From NCBI GenBank assembly GCA_012932865.1, contig SAXG01000015.1:1-64000 (forward strand): DNA of 64,000 bases, read 5' to 3'. The DNA comes from Amylostereum areolatum (taxonomy: Eukaryota; Basidiomycota; Agaricomycetes; Russulales; Stereaceae). The notes under the pieces were generated by a model, which worked only from the letters and a program-made list of their open reading frames with translations, was not told where the DNA came from and did no database searches. This document shows positions 1 through 11,721 of this stretch, piece after piece (the stretch's first letter is position 1; each line of letters starts with the position of its first letter). The position numbers were made by a program, and so were the translations under genes.

Positions 1-3000
1 CCCATGCAGTTCACATTGCAGATGGCGTCTTTTCCATCCGAGACTGGGAGCGGCATGACAAAGTCGATGGATACATGCTCCCAAGGCGCTTGTGGCGGGT
101 CATGTGGGTGGAGTGGAGCGGCAATGCGATCATGTCTAATCTTGGTACGTTGGCAGGTCTCACATCCTTCAACATATTTCCGGACATCGTCTCTAATGGC
201 AGGCCACCAGTAGTTGCGCGTGATGAGCTCATGGGTCTTGTATCGTCCTGGGTGACCGACAAGCGGGCCGTCATGATGAGCTTGGATGATGTCTGCACGG
301 AGTCCTTTGTCTCTTGGGACATAGAGTCTGTGTTGCCAGGTGATCGTTCCATCTGCGTGTTCCAGCCATCCCTTCACTTTGAGTGCTAAGGCGCGTTCTA
401 CTGCATGGTCTCGGAGTAAGGTAGCCTCCTGAATCCGCTCAATGAAGACATTGTCAGGTCTCATTGGTATAATTCCTGCATGGTTGAGGGCGCGAAAGAG
501 TTGTTCTGGTTTCAGGAGGACAATGTTTTCAATTGTCTTTCTTCTCCCCCTTCTCAAGGCCCGCTAGTCGGGGAATAGCATCGGGTTTACCCATTGTTTT
601 GCCAGCTTGTGATAGCGTACATTAGTACGCTTGTAGCTCCGTTAACCATCGTGCTTGTCTCCGATTTGCTATCTGCACCTTGCGTGAAGTACGTGAGATT
701 GCGATGATCCGACCAGATTTCAAACTCCTGTCGTGCCCCATGAGGTATTGTGTCTCCATTCCTCTAGCGCCGTCATGATAGCCAGTAATTCCTTGTCATA
801 AATCTCATAGTTCCTCTCAGCTTTCGCTTAGGGACTTTGAGAGGAAGGCGACCGTGGTGCCATTTGCCATTGTCCTGTTTGTTGCGAAGTACCCCCGCGC
901 CCTTGGCATAGTTCAGAGGAGTCCGCCTCAACACGGAACTGCCCATCGTCTGTAGGGATTGCTATAACTGGCTGCGATGTTATACGTCGCTTGAGTTCCT
1001 CAAAAGCCTCCTGCTGTGGGGTGTCCCAGACCCATTCCGTCTTCCCAGTGAGTTTAGTCATTGGGTGAGCAATGCCGCTAGAAGTCCTTGATAAAGCGAC
1101 GGTAGAAGTTGCAAAAGCCCAAAAACGATTGAAGTTGTTTCTTCGTTTTGGGGGCTGGCCAATTGGTGATTGCCGCGACCTTTGCTGGATCCATGCGAAC
1201 CCTTCCTCCGCCGACAATCATGCCCAGGTATTCGATTTCTGCCTTCTCAAACTCGCACTTTTCTGGCTTCAGATAGAGTTTGTTTTCTCGCAGGATCCGG
1301 AGGACCTCCTTGACTATCCGACGATGTTCTTCTAGCGTATGTGTGAAGATGAGGATGTCGTCCAAATAGACGACCACGACTCCTTGGTGGATCAAGTCTT
1401 TGAACAGGTCAGTTCATCATGGCTTGGAACGTAGACGGGGAGTTGGTGAGTCCAAAGAACATGACCGTAGGCTCGTAGAGACCTTTGTTCGTGCGGAATG
1501 CAGCTTTCCACTCGTCCCCTTCTTTAATCCGAACATTGTTGTACCCCCATCGGACATCGAGCTTGGTAAAGTGCCGTGCTCCTTTAAGTTTGTCAACCAA
1601 CTCTTGGATGAGCGGGAGCGGGTAACGGTTCTTTATTGTCATCTCATTGAGCTTTCGATAGTCCTGCACAGGACGTAGCGAGCCGTCTTTTTTCTTGATG
1701 AAGAAGAATGGGGAGGCCATGGGTGATTTGGACGGTTGGATCCGGCCAGATCTCAGGTTCTCTTCCAGAAAGGCGTCCAGTTGCTTCTGCTCGTCCAATG
1801 TGAGGGGGTAAACTTTGCAATCGACCGGTTTGAAGTTAGGAGTGAGCTCAATGGCGTGGTCCCATGGGCGTCGCTCAGGGAGCTTGTCGAAGTCGTCTTT
1901 GTCAAAGATGTCCTTGAATTCGTGGTACGCCGTTGGGACTCGCTCAGAGAAGGTCTGTTCCTTTTTCTTAGCGTGTTCTTCAATTGCAATGTCCGATGCA
2001 TGGGTCCGGATGTGGTATGTCGCTTTGTAGCCATCCCAGTCGAAAGCAAACAGCTGCTCGTCCTTTTCCATGTGGACTGGCTCTTCCTCCTCCTCTTCAT
2101 CCTCATCGATATTGAGGAGGGGAGGGGGACGAGAGCAGCTGATAGGGCATCGGTCAAATTCAATTGACCCGGATTTCCAGTCGATGTGAGGGTTGTGCTT
2201 CTTTAGCCACTCATGTCCAATGAAAAGGTCCGTATCTCCTAGATTGGAGACCGCCAGGTCAATGTTTTCTTCATGGTCTTGAATATTTAGGCGAAGTGTG
2301 ACATATTCCGTAATGGGACCTCCTGTGTTGAGAGTGCCGTCTGCATTTCGTACTGGGATTGGGCGAGCAGTCCGTCGCGTGGGGATGTGATTTTCCTGCA
2401 CAAACTTCGTGTTGATACACGAGCCAGTGCAACCACTGTCCAGGAGTGCGAGAGCTTTGACAATGCGTTTGGAATCTACCACCAGTTGTGTGGGAATGAC
2501 CGTTTGTTCCTTGGCGCTGGCGGAGCGTATGAACTGCATAGGAGTGGCGAGCTCTAGTAGAGCTTGACATGCTAACTCGTCTCCCATGCCAGTTATTTCC
2601 TTGATGGCTTCATAAGTAGCCTCGTCACGGCGTCGGTGGTGTGTCCAGATGCGAAGGATTGCAATCGCACTTTCGGGTTTGTCTTCCCTTAAGCGACGAA
2701 GCGTCCATTGAGCCGTTCCAGGTGCCATATAACATGATTTGGGCGCCGTGCCCCTTCCATCGCACGGCGTTGTCCCTGACTTCACAGGGTCCATATCCAA
2801 AACCGAGTCCGTATCCAAGACTGTATCCAAAACTGAAGCCGAAACCGATGCCGTATCCAAAGCCGAAGGCTCACAAATCGAAGCCTGAGTATCTAAAATA
2901 ACAACGGGACACGTGCCCGTACCGATAGAGTCCGTAAGAGAAGTCATAATGGGGATATCCCCCGTAGTAGTACAGTCCGAATCAACAATGCGCATATGTA

Positions 3001-3091
3001 AACGAGAACCAGGCCACCGAGGCGCCACAAAACCAGACGAGCGAGAAACAGAAAACTTGGCTTCAGATGCCGTGGTACATCGTCAGCCCCC
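1..3091 (-). pseudogene. A1 pol polyprotein remnant
   Basis: The longest open stretch is 1409-3028 (539 codons). It contains the aspartic protease motif LLDSGCTGSC (about 2440) and the N-terminal half of reverse transcriptase. The reverse transcriptase core VVVYLDDILIF continues in another frame at about 1350-1380. The integrase zinc finger and the first catalytic Asp region lie in 1-350, so the C-terminal integrase and chromodomain are outside the window. Reading switches between all three minus frames (352, 1217, 1395 and 3028 are not in phase), so no full polyprotein can be made. The sequence is clearly homologous to A2 pol. Confidence 0.88.
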
Positions 3092-4326
3092 TCAAAAACC
3101 CTCCTTCTTCTCCTCCACCTTCGGCTGAGCTTGAAGCGCGTCCATCACGCTTTTCCGATCTTCGGCCGACAGGCTCCTAGCCCAGGCGGTGGGCGTCTCG
3201 AAACGTCTGTGCTCGAGCCTCCCGCTTTGGTGGTTCCGTGTACGAGTCCCCTCCCCACATGTCTCGGATGTTTTCACGTCCACCCTGCAGTCCCGCACCT
3301 GGTGGCCATTATGTCCGCAGCGGAAGCATCGCCCTTGATGTCGACACGGTTGACGTCCATCGGCTGACCTTTGCACCGTGCACCGTGCCGGTTCCATCGC
3401 GGCGCCATGGGACCTGCCCCCCTTGTTGCCCATTGGACGATCCTTGTCCTTTGGGTTTTTGGTTCTGCACGGGTCCACTGTGCTGGGTCTTAGGTCATCT
3501 CGCTCCTGTCGAGACCGTCGATCAGGATGATGCGCTCTTTGAGGTCCTCATATTTCTGAGGAACGTGGCCGCTGTCGTAGATGGAGTCAATGGTCCGATA
3601 GTAGACGTTGTGTTTGAGCAGCTGCATGAGGTGGATAGGGTCCTGCGCCGTGGAGTATCCTGCCTTCCTTGCGAGTTGCTCGAACTTGGCGAAGTATTCA
3701 TGGGCAGTGGTACCCTTCGTCTGTTTGAACCCGTCCAGTTCGACTGCGGCACGGTGCTGCTCATTGACGTCGGTGAAGGCCCCTTTGAGTGCTTTGTGGA
3801 AGTCCACCCAGGCGACCATGGCTCCATTGGCCAAGTGTGCATCCTCATACTCGGCCTTCCAGGTGCGTGCTGCCTCCCCCGTCATGTAGGTGAGAATGAA
3901 GAGGACTTTGTCCTTGTCCGTTACGAGGTCATCCTCAGCAGCTCGCATGTATTCCTCGCACGACCGCATCCAGTCATTGAAGTCCTCTCGTTTCCCAGAG
4001 AAGCCTTCAGGAGTTTTCGCGTGGACTTTCTTTCGGGGGGGTCTGGCGGCGGGGCGGGGGCACTAACGCCGAGGGGGTGACGGTGATGGGGGGGGCCGTA
4101 CTACGGTGGGGGTCAGGTTGAGGGCAGCAACAAACGGCAGGATGCGACCTGGCCTTACTCCATGAGCCAGGCACGTCGGTGCCGTTATTCATGTGTTCGG
4201 GACCGTTTGGCGTGACAAGTTCATGTTCCACCATTTCGTGCTTGGCAAGTTCGGCGGGAGAGGGGGTTGGGGGTCGTGCGGATCTGGGCAGCCTAGGTTG
4301 TCGGGCGGAGAAGCTCGCGGTGACAG
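3092..4326 (-). pseudogene. A1 gag remnant
   Basis: This is the capsid/nucleocapsid region of family A. Open pieces at 3490-3969 and 3092-3478 correspond to the capsid-like domain and the zinc knuckle of A2 gag, but they are in different frames, so at least two indels separate them. The zinc knuckle is intact here (C-x2-C-x4-H-x4-C, CFRCGHNGHQVRDC), whereas A2 has lost the His. The gag stop follows a GGGTTTT run as in A2. The N-terminal part is cut at 4326 by the B' LTR. Confidence 0.85.
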
Positions 4327-4822
4327 TGTCAGCAACGGCCTCAGTGACGAGCACTAGGCGACAACGTGTGACACAAGCTGAAGAGGGATGATGGGGGATA
4401 AGGTCGGTAGTATTGACCAGGTTCGAGATGAGGAGTATGTACAGGAGGAACGGAGTCCTTATATACTACGAGGCGGAGTCACTTAGTAAGCTATGACACA
4501 CGGCGGTCAGTAAGCGATGCTAAGTATAGATACATGCGCAGCAAGATCAGTAAGCGAGACAATAAGGATGAGCCTGGGTCCGGAGCGGCATGATGTCATG
4601 CGCAGCGTTAGGATGTCATGTGGAGTCAAAGGAAGCGACGATAAGACGAGCCTGGAGTCATGACGTCAGGAAGGAGCAAGGATAAGCCGAGTCTCCACCG
4701 GAGTGACGGAGTATTACTAAATGATGAGTAGTCAGATAGAAATGAAAATAAAAATGAATTGGGATATTATCCCCGAGGTCCCCGAGATGCCCGAGATGTC
4801 CGGAATGGTAACGTTCATGACA
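4327..4822 (-). repeat. 3' LTR of element B' (minus strand)
   Basis: This is a 496-bp LTR starting TGTCA and ending TGACA. It is the reverse complement of the LTR at 18801-19294 and is co-oriented with the LTR at 19737-20229, apart from small indels. On the minus strand it follows a purine-rich tract (4823-4833) next to the end of B' pol. The flanking bases GACAG (4322-4326) do not match the bases beyond the other B' LTR (CGCTC, 20230-20234). Confidence 0.9.
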
Positions 4823-4938
4823 TCACCTTCCCGTTAGATTCAACGTCCTCGTTGAATCCCGATGATAAGCCCCTCGGCACACAAGATGTTTGTCCAGACG
4901 CTCATGGGCAGCCTTCATGATCGTATGGTTGGCTTCGA

Positions 4939-7900
4939 TTATAGTCGGCGTATGAGGAGCCGTTTGAGCAATCTTAAGGCGATGGGGTGGCGGCGATAAA
5001 AGTCGTCTAGGGGTTTCTTGGCTTTCCCTAGATTTGTTTTTGGTTCCCAGGTATCCTCACTTTGATCGTACCCTTTCCAATGGACCAGGAATTCGAGGTG
5101 TTTCGATTTTCTACGGACGTCTACGATGGATTCTACTTCGTAGAATTCTTCTCCTTGGATAAGGTCAGGGGGCGGAGGTGGTGCCTTTTTCTGTTGGTCG
5201 AAGGCAGGACCGTTGTGCGGGGATAAGAGGGATTCGTTGAACACCGGGTGTTTACGTCCCCACGTCTTTGGGAGTTGAAGATGGTACGCCGATGCCCCAA
5301 CCTTTTTCAGAATTTTGAACAGTCCGAATCGTTTGGCGTCTAGCTTCTGCATTGGTCGCGTGGTATGGATCACCGTCTGTCCGTCGCGAGTTTTGGCTTC
5401 CAACCATACGAAGTCCCCGACGCGGTAGTCCACTGGGGTCGGCTTTGTTGCGATCATAGAACCGCTTCTGATCATTTTGAGCGGCCTTGAGGGCGGAGCG
5501 TGCTTCGGTGTAGATGTCTCGCATTCGTTGGGCGAGTTCGTTGGCCGTGGGATTGGTTGTTTCGCAGCGGGGGTTTGTTCCGAGGTAGAGTTCGCGACCG
5601 TAATTGGCGAAGTTAGGGGACATGCCGATGGATGAATGGGTCATATTGTTGAACGCGGTCATGGCCAGGGGTAGGAAATGGGCCCAGTCGTCCTGTCGAT
5701 GGTTTACGTAGATGCGGAGGTAGTTTTCCATCATCATATTGGAGTGTTCGGTCTGTCCATCGGTTTGGGGGTGGTACGCCGTGGAGGGGTTGGCTTCAAT
5801 TCCTAATTGTTCGCACAAGGCCTTCGTGAATTTGGAGACGAATACGCTGCCTCGGTCGCTGACGATCTTTCGCGGGACACCATGATGGGGTACGACATTG
5901 CGTAGGAATTCCTTGGCTAATTTGTCTTCGGTGAGGTCTTTGGTTGTGGCCCAGAATACGACTTGCTTGGTGCTCATACAGTTGACATTACAGATGGCGT
6001 CGTATCCTTCTGAGACGGGTAACGGCATGACAAAGTCGATTGAGACGTGTTCCCATGGTCCCTTGGGAGGCTCGTGTGGATGCAACGGGGCGGCTATTTG
6101 GTCGTGGCGTATTTTGTTCCGTTGGCACGTTTCGCAGCCTTCGACGTACTTTCGTACGTCGTCTCGTATTGCCGGCCACCAATAGTTGCGCGTGATGAGT
6201 TCGTGTGTTTTGTAGCGTCCTGGGTGTCCATTGAGTGGTCCGTCATGGTGAGCCTGGATGATGTCTGCGCGTAGCTTTTTGTCGCGGGGTACGTAGATTC
6301 GTTGTTGGAACGTAAAAAGATTGTTTTCTTGATTCCTTCCATCCCTTGACTTTCATGGCTAGCGCTCTTTTTACTGAGTCATCCTGCTTGGTTGTCCCTT
6401 TTATGCGCGTGATGAAGGCATTTTCCTGGTCCATCCACCATTATTCCTGATCCTTCGGGTGTCCTGAGTGCACGGAACAGCTCGGTTTTAAGGAGGACGA
6501 CGTCTTTGTTGTCATTTTCCCCCCTTTTTAAGCCCCGCCTGTCGTGAAATGGCGTCAGGGCTTGCCCATTTGGTTGCCGGCTTTATGCGTCAGGGTGAAG
6601 TCGTACTCCTGTAATTCCATTAACCATCTTGCTTGTCGTCGGTTGAGTTTCTGCGCCTTCCGGAAGTAGGTCAGGTTACGGTGATCGGTCCATATGTTCG
6701 AACGGTTAGTCGGGCGGCCCATAAGGTATTGTCGCCATTCGTCTAGGGCCGACATGATCGCTAGCAGTTCCTTATCGTAGATTTCGTAGTTGCGTTCGGC
6801 TGGGCTCAGTGATTTGGAAAAGTAGGCAATGGGGTGCCAGTGGCCGTTGGCTTGCTTCTGCGATAGTACTGCTCCGGTGGCGTAGTCGGATGAATCGGCT
6901 TCGACACGGAACTTTTCGTCATCCGTGGGAATGGCTAGGACCGGTTGTGATGTGATTCGCCAGTTCGAGTTCTTCGAAGGCCACTTGTTGAGCGTCTGTC
7001 CATTCCCAGTCCGTATGACCCGTGAGCTTGGTTAGATCATGCGCGATTCGACTGAAATCCGGTACTGAAGCGTCTGTAGAAGTTGCAGAATCCGAGGAAC
7101 GATTGTAATTGTTTTTTTGTCGTGGGGGCGGTCCAGTTGGTGACAGCTGCGACCTTGGCAGGGTCCATTCGGACTTTGCCGTGTCCTACGATCATTCCTA
7201 GGTATTCGATTTCTTCCTGCTCGAAGTCGCATTTTTCCGGTTTTAGGTACAGATTATTGTCGCGTAGGATTTGGAGCACCTGTTTGACGGCCTGCCGGTG
7301 TTGTTCAAGCGTTTCCGTAAAGATCAGGATGTCATCGAGGTAGACGACTACAATGCCTTCATGGATCAGGTCTCGGAAGAGGTCGTTCATCATGGCTTGG
7401 AAAGTGGCGGGCGAGTTCGTGAGGCCGAAAAACATAACCGTTGGTTCGAAGAGTCCCTTGTTGGTGCGGAACGCGGCTTTCCATTCGTCTCCTTCCTTGA
7501 TACGGACTATTGTTGTATCCCCATCGTACGTCGAGTTTGGTGAATACCTTGGCTCCTTTTAACTTGTCGAGGAGTTCTGTACGAGTGGGAGTGGATAACG
7601 ATTTTTTATGGTCATGTCGTTAAGCCGTCTGTAGTCTTGCACCGGTCGGAGGGATCCGTCTTTCTTTTTAATGAAGAAAAATGGTGAGGCCATCGGGGAT
7701 TTTGAGTTGCGGATGCGTCCGGAGCGTAGGTTTTCTTCGAGAAAGTCGTCTAGTTTCCCTTGCTCGTCAAGCGTCATGGGTAGACCTTGCAATCTACGGG
7801 TGTGAAATCGGGCTTGAGTTCGATGGCGTGGTCCCAAGGTCGTCTTTTTGGGAGTTTATCAAAGTCGTCTTTGTCGAAGATGTCCTTAAATCCGTGATAG

Positions 7901-9472
7901 TCCGAGGGGACGCGTTCCGCGAAGGTTTGAGCCTTTTTCTTCGCGTTTTCCGCAATGGCGATGTCCGAAGCAAGTGTCCTGACGTATAGCGAGGTCGATG
8001 ATTGGTAACCTTCCCAGTCAAAGGCGTATAATTGTTCGCCTTCTTCTAGAGGGTAGACTTCGTCAGGTGTTTCCTCATCTTTCTCATCGATGTTGAATTT
8101 CGTGGGTTGGCATTCCTGGGGGCACCTGTCGAACGTGATAGTCCCTTCTGTCCAATTGATCGACGGGTTGTGCTGTCGAAGCCATTCGTGACCGATGTAG
8201 ACGTTCATTCCGAGGTGTGAAACCGCCAAGTCAAGGTCTTCTTCGTGCCCGTGAATGGTTACATGCGCCGTAACGTACTCGGTTATTGGTCCTCCCGAGT
8301 TGTGGGTTCCGTCTGCGTTTTTAACCGGAATTGGTCGTGCGGTTTTCTTAGTAGGGATGTCGTGTTTTTTGACGAAGGCTTCGTCAATGCACGACCCCGT
8401 ACATCCGCTATCGATTAGGGCCTGGGCGTTTACTGTCTTTGGCCCGAACTGGAGCCGGATGGGGACGTTGATCTGCTCTCTTCGTCCGTTTGATCGTATG
8501 AACCTCATGGGTGAGTGAAGCTCGTGCAAGGCTTGGATCGCCTGTTCGTCCCCCATTCGGCCGATCTCTTGAACGGCTTCGTGGGTGGCTTCTTCTCGTC
8601 GCTTATGATGAGTCCATATCCGTAGTTCTGCGATCGCGCTTTCGGGTTTGTCTTCCCTTAAGCGTTTCAAGGTCCATTGCGCAGTTCTAGGTAACAGCAT
8701 ATTTTCGTGACGTATTTACACCTGTGGGGGGCGCCCCTGCCATCAGCGCCTCCCCTGTCCCGAGCTAGACTCGGGTCCACCGGGATTTCCCTGTCAATGC
8801 AACCCCCGTCTCCGTTTTCCGGCTTCATGCCCCCGACCTTGCAAGAAGGATCTGGCGTGTATCCGCCCTGAGGAGGTCGAACTATGCCCTCTTCCTCTCG
8901 GGGAGGTGGTTGGGTGACATCCGTATCCTCCTCATGGATGGTGCTCACATGAGCGCGCGAATGTCTTAGGGGTTTTCACCGGTGGCACTCGGAGGAAGGG
9001 GTTGAACGCAGGCCATGTGAAGGTCCGCGGCTTGATCGGATTCAGGATTTTCGGGGCGGTCCAGTCGACGGTGTTGAATGGCGTCCATCCAACCGGGAAT
9101 TTCTTTCTTTCTTCGTCCTTCTTGAGGGCAGGCTTCTCACCTGGGCTATAGTTTAACGTCGTGTTGGACGTGCGGAGCGACACATACGGGGGAGGAGGGG
9201 ATTTAATTGTGTCCAGCGACGCGCCCCAAGCCATCGCGTGTCGTAGTCTCGGTCTTCACCGAGTCCTTTTCCAACGAGGGATATACATGTGATCGTAAAC
9301 GAGAATGGGGCCAGCGATTGAAGAAATCCGGGTCAGGGAAACGAGAGGGTACAGAGAGTCCTGATGATAGAATGCGAGAAAGAGGCCATCGAGAAACTGG
9401 TTTTGAGGCGTTGGATGCCGTGTTCATCCTTCGCCCCTCTAAAATCCGACTCCGCGTCGGCATCCGATCCAC
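4939..9472 (-). pseudogene. B' pol polyprotein, frameshifted
   Basis: In order along the minus strand this region encodes a linker, protease (DSGCTGSC, about 8385-8415), reverse transcriptase (YLDD about 7340), RNase H, integrase (zinc finger about 6100-6260; catalytic core 5500-6085) and a chromodomain with the hallmark VHWKGYDQSEDTWEP (about 5050-5100). The open pieces lie in different frames (ends near 5475, 6085, 6434, 6755, 7435, 7837, 8700 and 8948), so many single-base indels interrupt it. One of them, near 8742, is an extra T that is absent from B. The protein is otherwise nearly the same as that of B. Confidence 0.88.
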
Positions 9473-10778
9473 CGCTCTTGGTGCTCCTGTCGTCGACTAC
9501 CTTGTCTTTGTCTTTCTTCTTCTTCTTTGCTTCCGTCTTGGGCGTCGGCGTGGTTTTGCCGTCGGTTTCCACCAGGGCGCGGAGGATCATCTTTCGCTGC
9601 TCGTCGTCCAGAGTGTTAATCCATTCTTTGGGCGAGGCGAATTCTTCCGTGGTCTGGGACCGTGCTTGCTGGTTGGGGTTGCGTTTGAAGGGAGGTGGTC
9701 GTGGGGTGTTCGAGGAGCGGGGTCCTTTGTAATTGGGAGACGTGCTGTAGCGATCGCGTCCCCACTTTTTCCGGATGTATTCGACCGACGCTTTGCAGTC
9801 CTTGGAGATGTGGTTGGTCATTCCACATTTGAAGCAGCGTCCCTTGGTGTCGACGGCGCCTATGTCCATGGCTTGTCCACCGCCTCCATGAATGGTACCC
9901 GTGGCATCTTTGACGTCTTTGGGTTTGGAGGTGGTATGGGTGGAGGAGGAGGGGTGTCCGCGGTGCATTTCGGAGATTTCGCGCCAGGCATTGTCCATCT
10001 CGGTGACGCGTTTCTTCCAATCGGTGTATGTGGTGGGGACCGGCGGGCTGCGGAAGATGTTCTTCAGTATCTCTATCTTGATGTTGGCTTTGAGAATACG
10101 AAGAAACCAGGCGTCGTCGTTGGTGGGGATGACGTTAGCGCGTCGCGCAATTTGTTCGAATTTGACGAAGAATTCATCGGCTGATTTGTTCCCCATTTTG
10201 AACTGATCCAGTTCATTGAGCGCGTCCTGCTGATCCGAGGTGCTAACGAAGGAGGCGTCGAGGGCGGTGATGAAGTTGGCCATAGTGACTGTGGTTCCGG
10301 CGGTGAGGACATTGGCGTCTTTGAAGTTGCGCGCCCATTCCTTGGCGGCGCCTTCCCTCATGTAACTGAGGATGAAGTGGACTTGGTCGATTTCACTGAT
10401 GAAGTCTTGGGGGGCCGCTTCGATGTAACTGGTGACTTCATGTTTGAAGTCCGCGTATTCAGAACATTTTCCGCTGTACTCCCGCGGTTTGGCGGCGTGG
10501 ATTTTTCGTTTAGCGGTAGCGGCTGCAGGCGCTCCTGGGGCGGCAGGAGTGAATGCGGCGATGATTAGGCCACTGAAGGCGTGCCAGTTTCCGGCGTCGA
10601 CATAGGCCCATTGTGTTCCATTTAATGGGTCGTCGGTGAATTCGAATTTGGCGACTTCGTACGCTATTCCATTAAGGAACGCGTAGCGGGTGTTTCCGAT
10701 GACGGGGGCGAATGCGGCGATGTTGGCGGGGCAGTTGGTTTGATCGGCCGCACGGCGGTTGAGGACAGTGGCGGCCAT
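9333..10778 (-). CDS. B' gag polyprotein (stop codon lost)
   Basis: This is a 481-residue Gag starting MAATVLNRR in a good Kozak context (GCCATGG). It has a capsid-like middle part and a zinc knuckle CFKCGMTNHISKDC near residue 300, followed by a basic, Lys-rich tail. It differs from B gag at nine residues over about 440. Compared with B, the T-run before the gag stop is one T shorter (four instead of five), so the TAG is no longer in frame and the reading frame runs on about 40 codons into a frame that is neither gag nor pol. The B' copy therefore cannot use the normal gag-pol switch. Confidence 0.85.
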   Translation of the reverse strand: MAATVLNRRAADQTNCPANIAAFAPVIGNTRYAFLNGIAYEVAKFEFTDDPLNGTQWAYVDAGNWHAFSGLIIAAFTPAAPGAPAAATAKRKIHAAKPREYSGKCSEYADFKHEVTSYIEAAPQDFISEIDQVHFILSYMREGAAKEWARNFKDANVLTAGTTVTMANFITALDASFVSTSDQQDALNELDQFKMGNKSADEFFVKFEQIARRANVIPTNDDAWFLRILKANIKIEILKNIFRSPPVPTTYTDWKKRVTEMDNAWREISEMHRGHPSSSTHTTSKPKDVKDATGTIHGGGGQAMDIGAVDTKGRCFKCGMTNHISKDCKASVEYIRKKWGRDRYSTSPNYKGPRSSNTPRPPPFKRNPNQQARSQTTEEFASPKEWINTLDDEQRKMILRALVETDGKTTPTPKTEAKKKKKDKDKVVDDRSTKSGGSDADAESDFRGAKDEHGIQRLKTSFSMASFSHSIIRTLCTLSFP

Positions 10779-11078
10779 GGCTCGTCTTCTGTTCCAGGCG
10801 GATGAGGGGGGGGAGCGGGGTCGTAGGGGTCCGGTGTGGGTTTGGACTTGGAAGGTTCGAGGTGGTGGGTTATACGGTGGGGGTGGGGGTGGTGCGGGGG
10901 GGGGTTGGTTCCTCAGATGTTCTTCACGTCGGTCGTAGTCTAGGGCGATGAGTGCGAGGTCGTCGTTAGTGAAGGCTTGATTTCCTTCTTCGTCGGCACA
11001 CCACTCTCCGTCAACAAAGTAGACTTGGTCTTCTTCTTCTCGTCTCCTGCTAAGTGGGAAGGAAGTAAAGAAATCTCG

Positions 11079-11239
11079 AGCTACTAATTGACTCTCCTCG
11101 TATATACTAAGGGTTCCGTTCCTCCCTGGTACAATTCCCCATCTCGACCTAGTCCAATACTACCGACCTACCCCCCATCTTCCCTCTCACTTTTGTCCCA
11201 CCTTCGCGCCTAGTGTATCGCACGAAGGCCGTTGTGACA
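11079..11239 (+). repeat. Truncated, diverged 5' LTR of element B
   Basis: This is the last ~160 bp of a family B LTR on the plus strand. It contains a TATA-like region (11099-11110), the predicted RNA start ATCTCGACCT (11141-11150) and the TGACA end (11235-11239). It is aligned with 18801-19294 but carries many small indels, much more change than seen between the coding parts of B and B'. The first ~330 bp are missing at the junction with B'. Confidence 0.8.
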
Positions 11240-11721
11240 TAGAGGTCTCGATCTACTTTACCATCGAACTCGACCCTACGACCCCTCGTAGCGTATCATA
11301 CCGTCGCGTATAGACCTTATTGCGCTACTAACTCCACTTTTTCTTTGTGCCGCCCTCGGATCATTGCCCCCAGCGTACGCGACTAGTCACCCCCGATCTG
11401 TGGTCGTGTGCAACGCATTCAGCGGCGCCGAGCTTGACGTAACCGACGTTTACGTTACACGTACTCGGGGCCCCTCGAACACCACGAGAACCCAGAGGCT
11501 TGACAGTTGAAGGTGCACCTACGGTGTAGGAGGCTAGTAAAAGCGACAAAGGGAAAGTGACCCGAGAAGTTCTTGGGCTCGTGACCCTTGAACGAAGAGA
11601 CAGCCAACAGGCCGAGAAGGCTGAGGCAGACCGTCTTGCGATTGGAAAGACCAGTGACATATCCCTCGACACCCGATCCCCTTGCCGTACTAGTAACCGT
11701 CCTCGACTCGGGGGCTAGTAC
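11240..11721 (+). other. Element B untranslated leader
   Basis: The leader begins next to the LTR with a degenerate primer site (AGGTCTCGAT instead of the AGGTCGAGAT of B'). A block at 11500-11650 is shared with the A2 leader: a GGTGCACC palindrome inside a potential hairpin, then a stretch reading GAAGAGACAGCCAACAGG followed by a motif CTGAGGCAGACCGTCTTGCG. Conservation between two families in a non-coding leader suggests an RNA signal, for example for packaging or translation; that is inference. Confidence 0.6.

Larger units (their letters stand above)
1..4326 (-). mobile_element. Family A Ty3/gypsy chromovirus, partial copy A1
   Basis: This is a decayed, partial LTR retrotransposon on the minus strand. 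Read from its 5' side it holds gag (4326 to about 3092), then protease, reverse transcriptase, RNase H and the start of integrase, and it runs off the left edge of the window. It matches copy A2 (39660-48458) along its length. The 5' end of gag, the leader and the 5' LTR are missing: homology to A2 stops at 4326, exactly where the LTR of element B' begins. Several frameshifts break both reading frames. It serves as an empty-site reference for two of the solo LTRs found in A2. Confidence 0.9.
4823..11078 (-). mobile_element. Element B' internal region (gag-pol, minus strand)
   Basis: This is the body of a family B chromovirus on the minus strand. From 11078 down to 4823 it matches copy B on the plus strand (about 12550-18800), so the two form a very long inverted repeat. 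Homology ends abruptly at about 11078, where a truncated plus-strand LTR of B begins. The missing leader of B' is found on the far side of B, at 19295-19736. The natural reading is that B inserted into B' and that a deletion then removed about 860 bp of B' and the first two thirds of the B 5' LTR. Confidence 0.87.

Noticed and set aside
3238..4080. 280-codon plus-strand frame
   Set aside because: Antisense to A1 gag; the same shadow occurs at 42115-42885 opposite A2 gag.
9207..10184. 325-codon plus-strand frame
   Set aside because: It is antisense to B' gag,and an equivalent frame (13450-14271, minus) lies antisense to B gag. Both follow from the GC-rich third positions of gag, with no domain or ATG context of their own.
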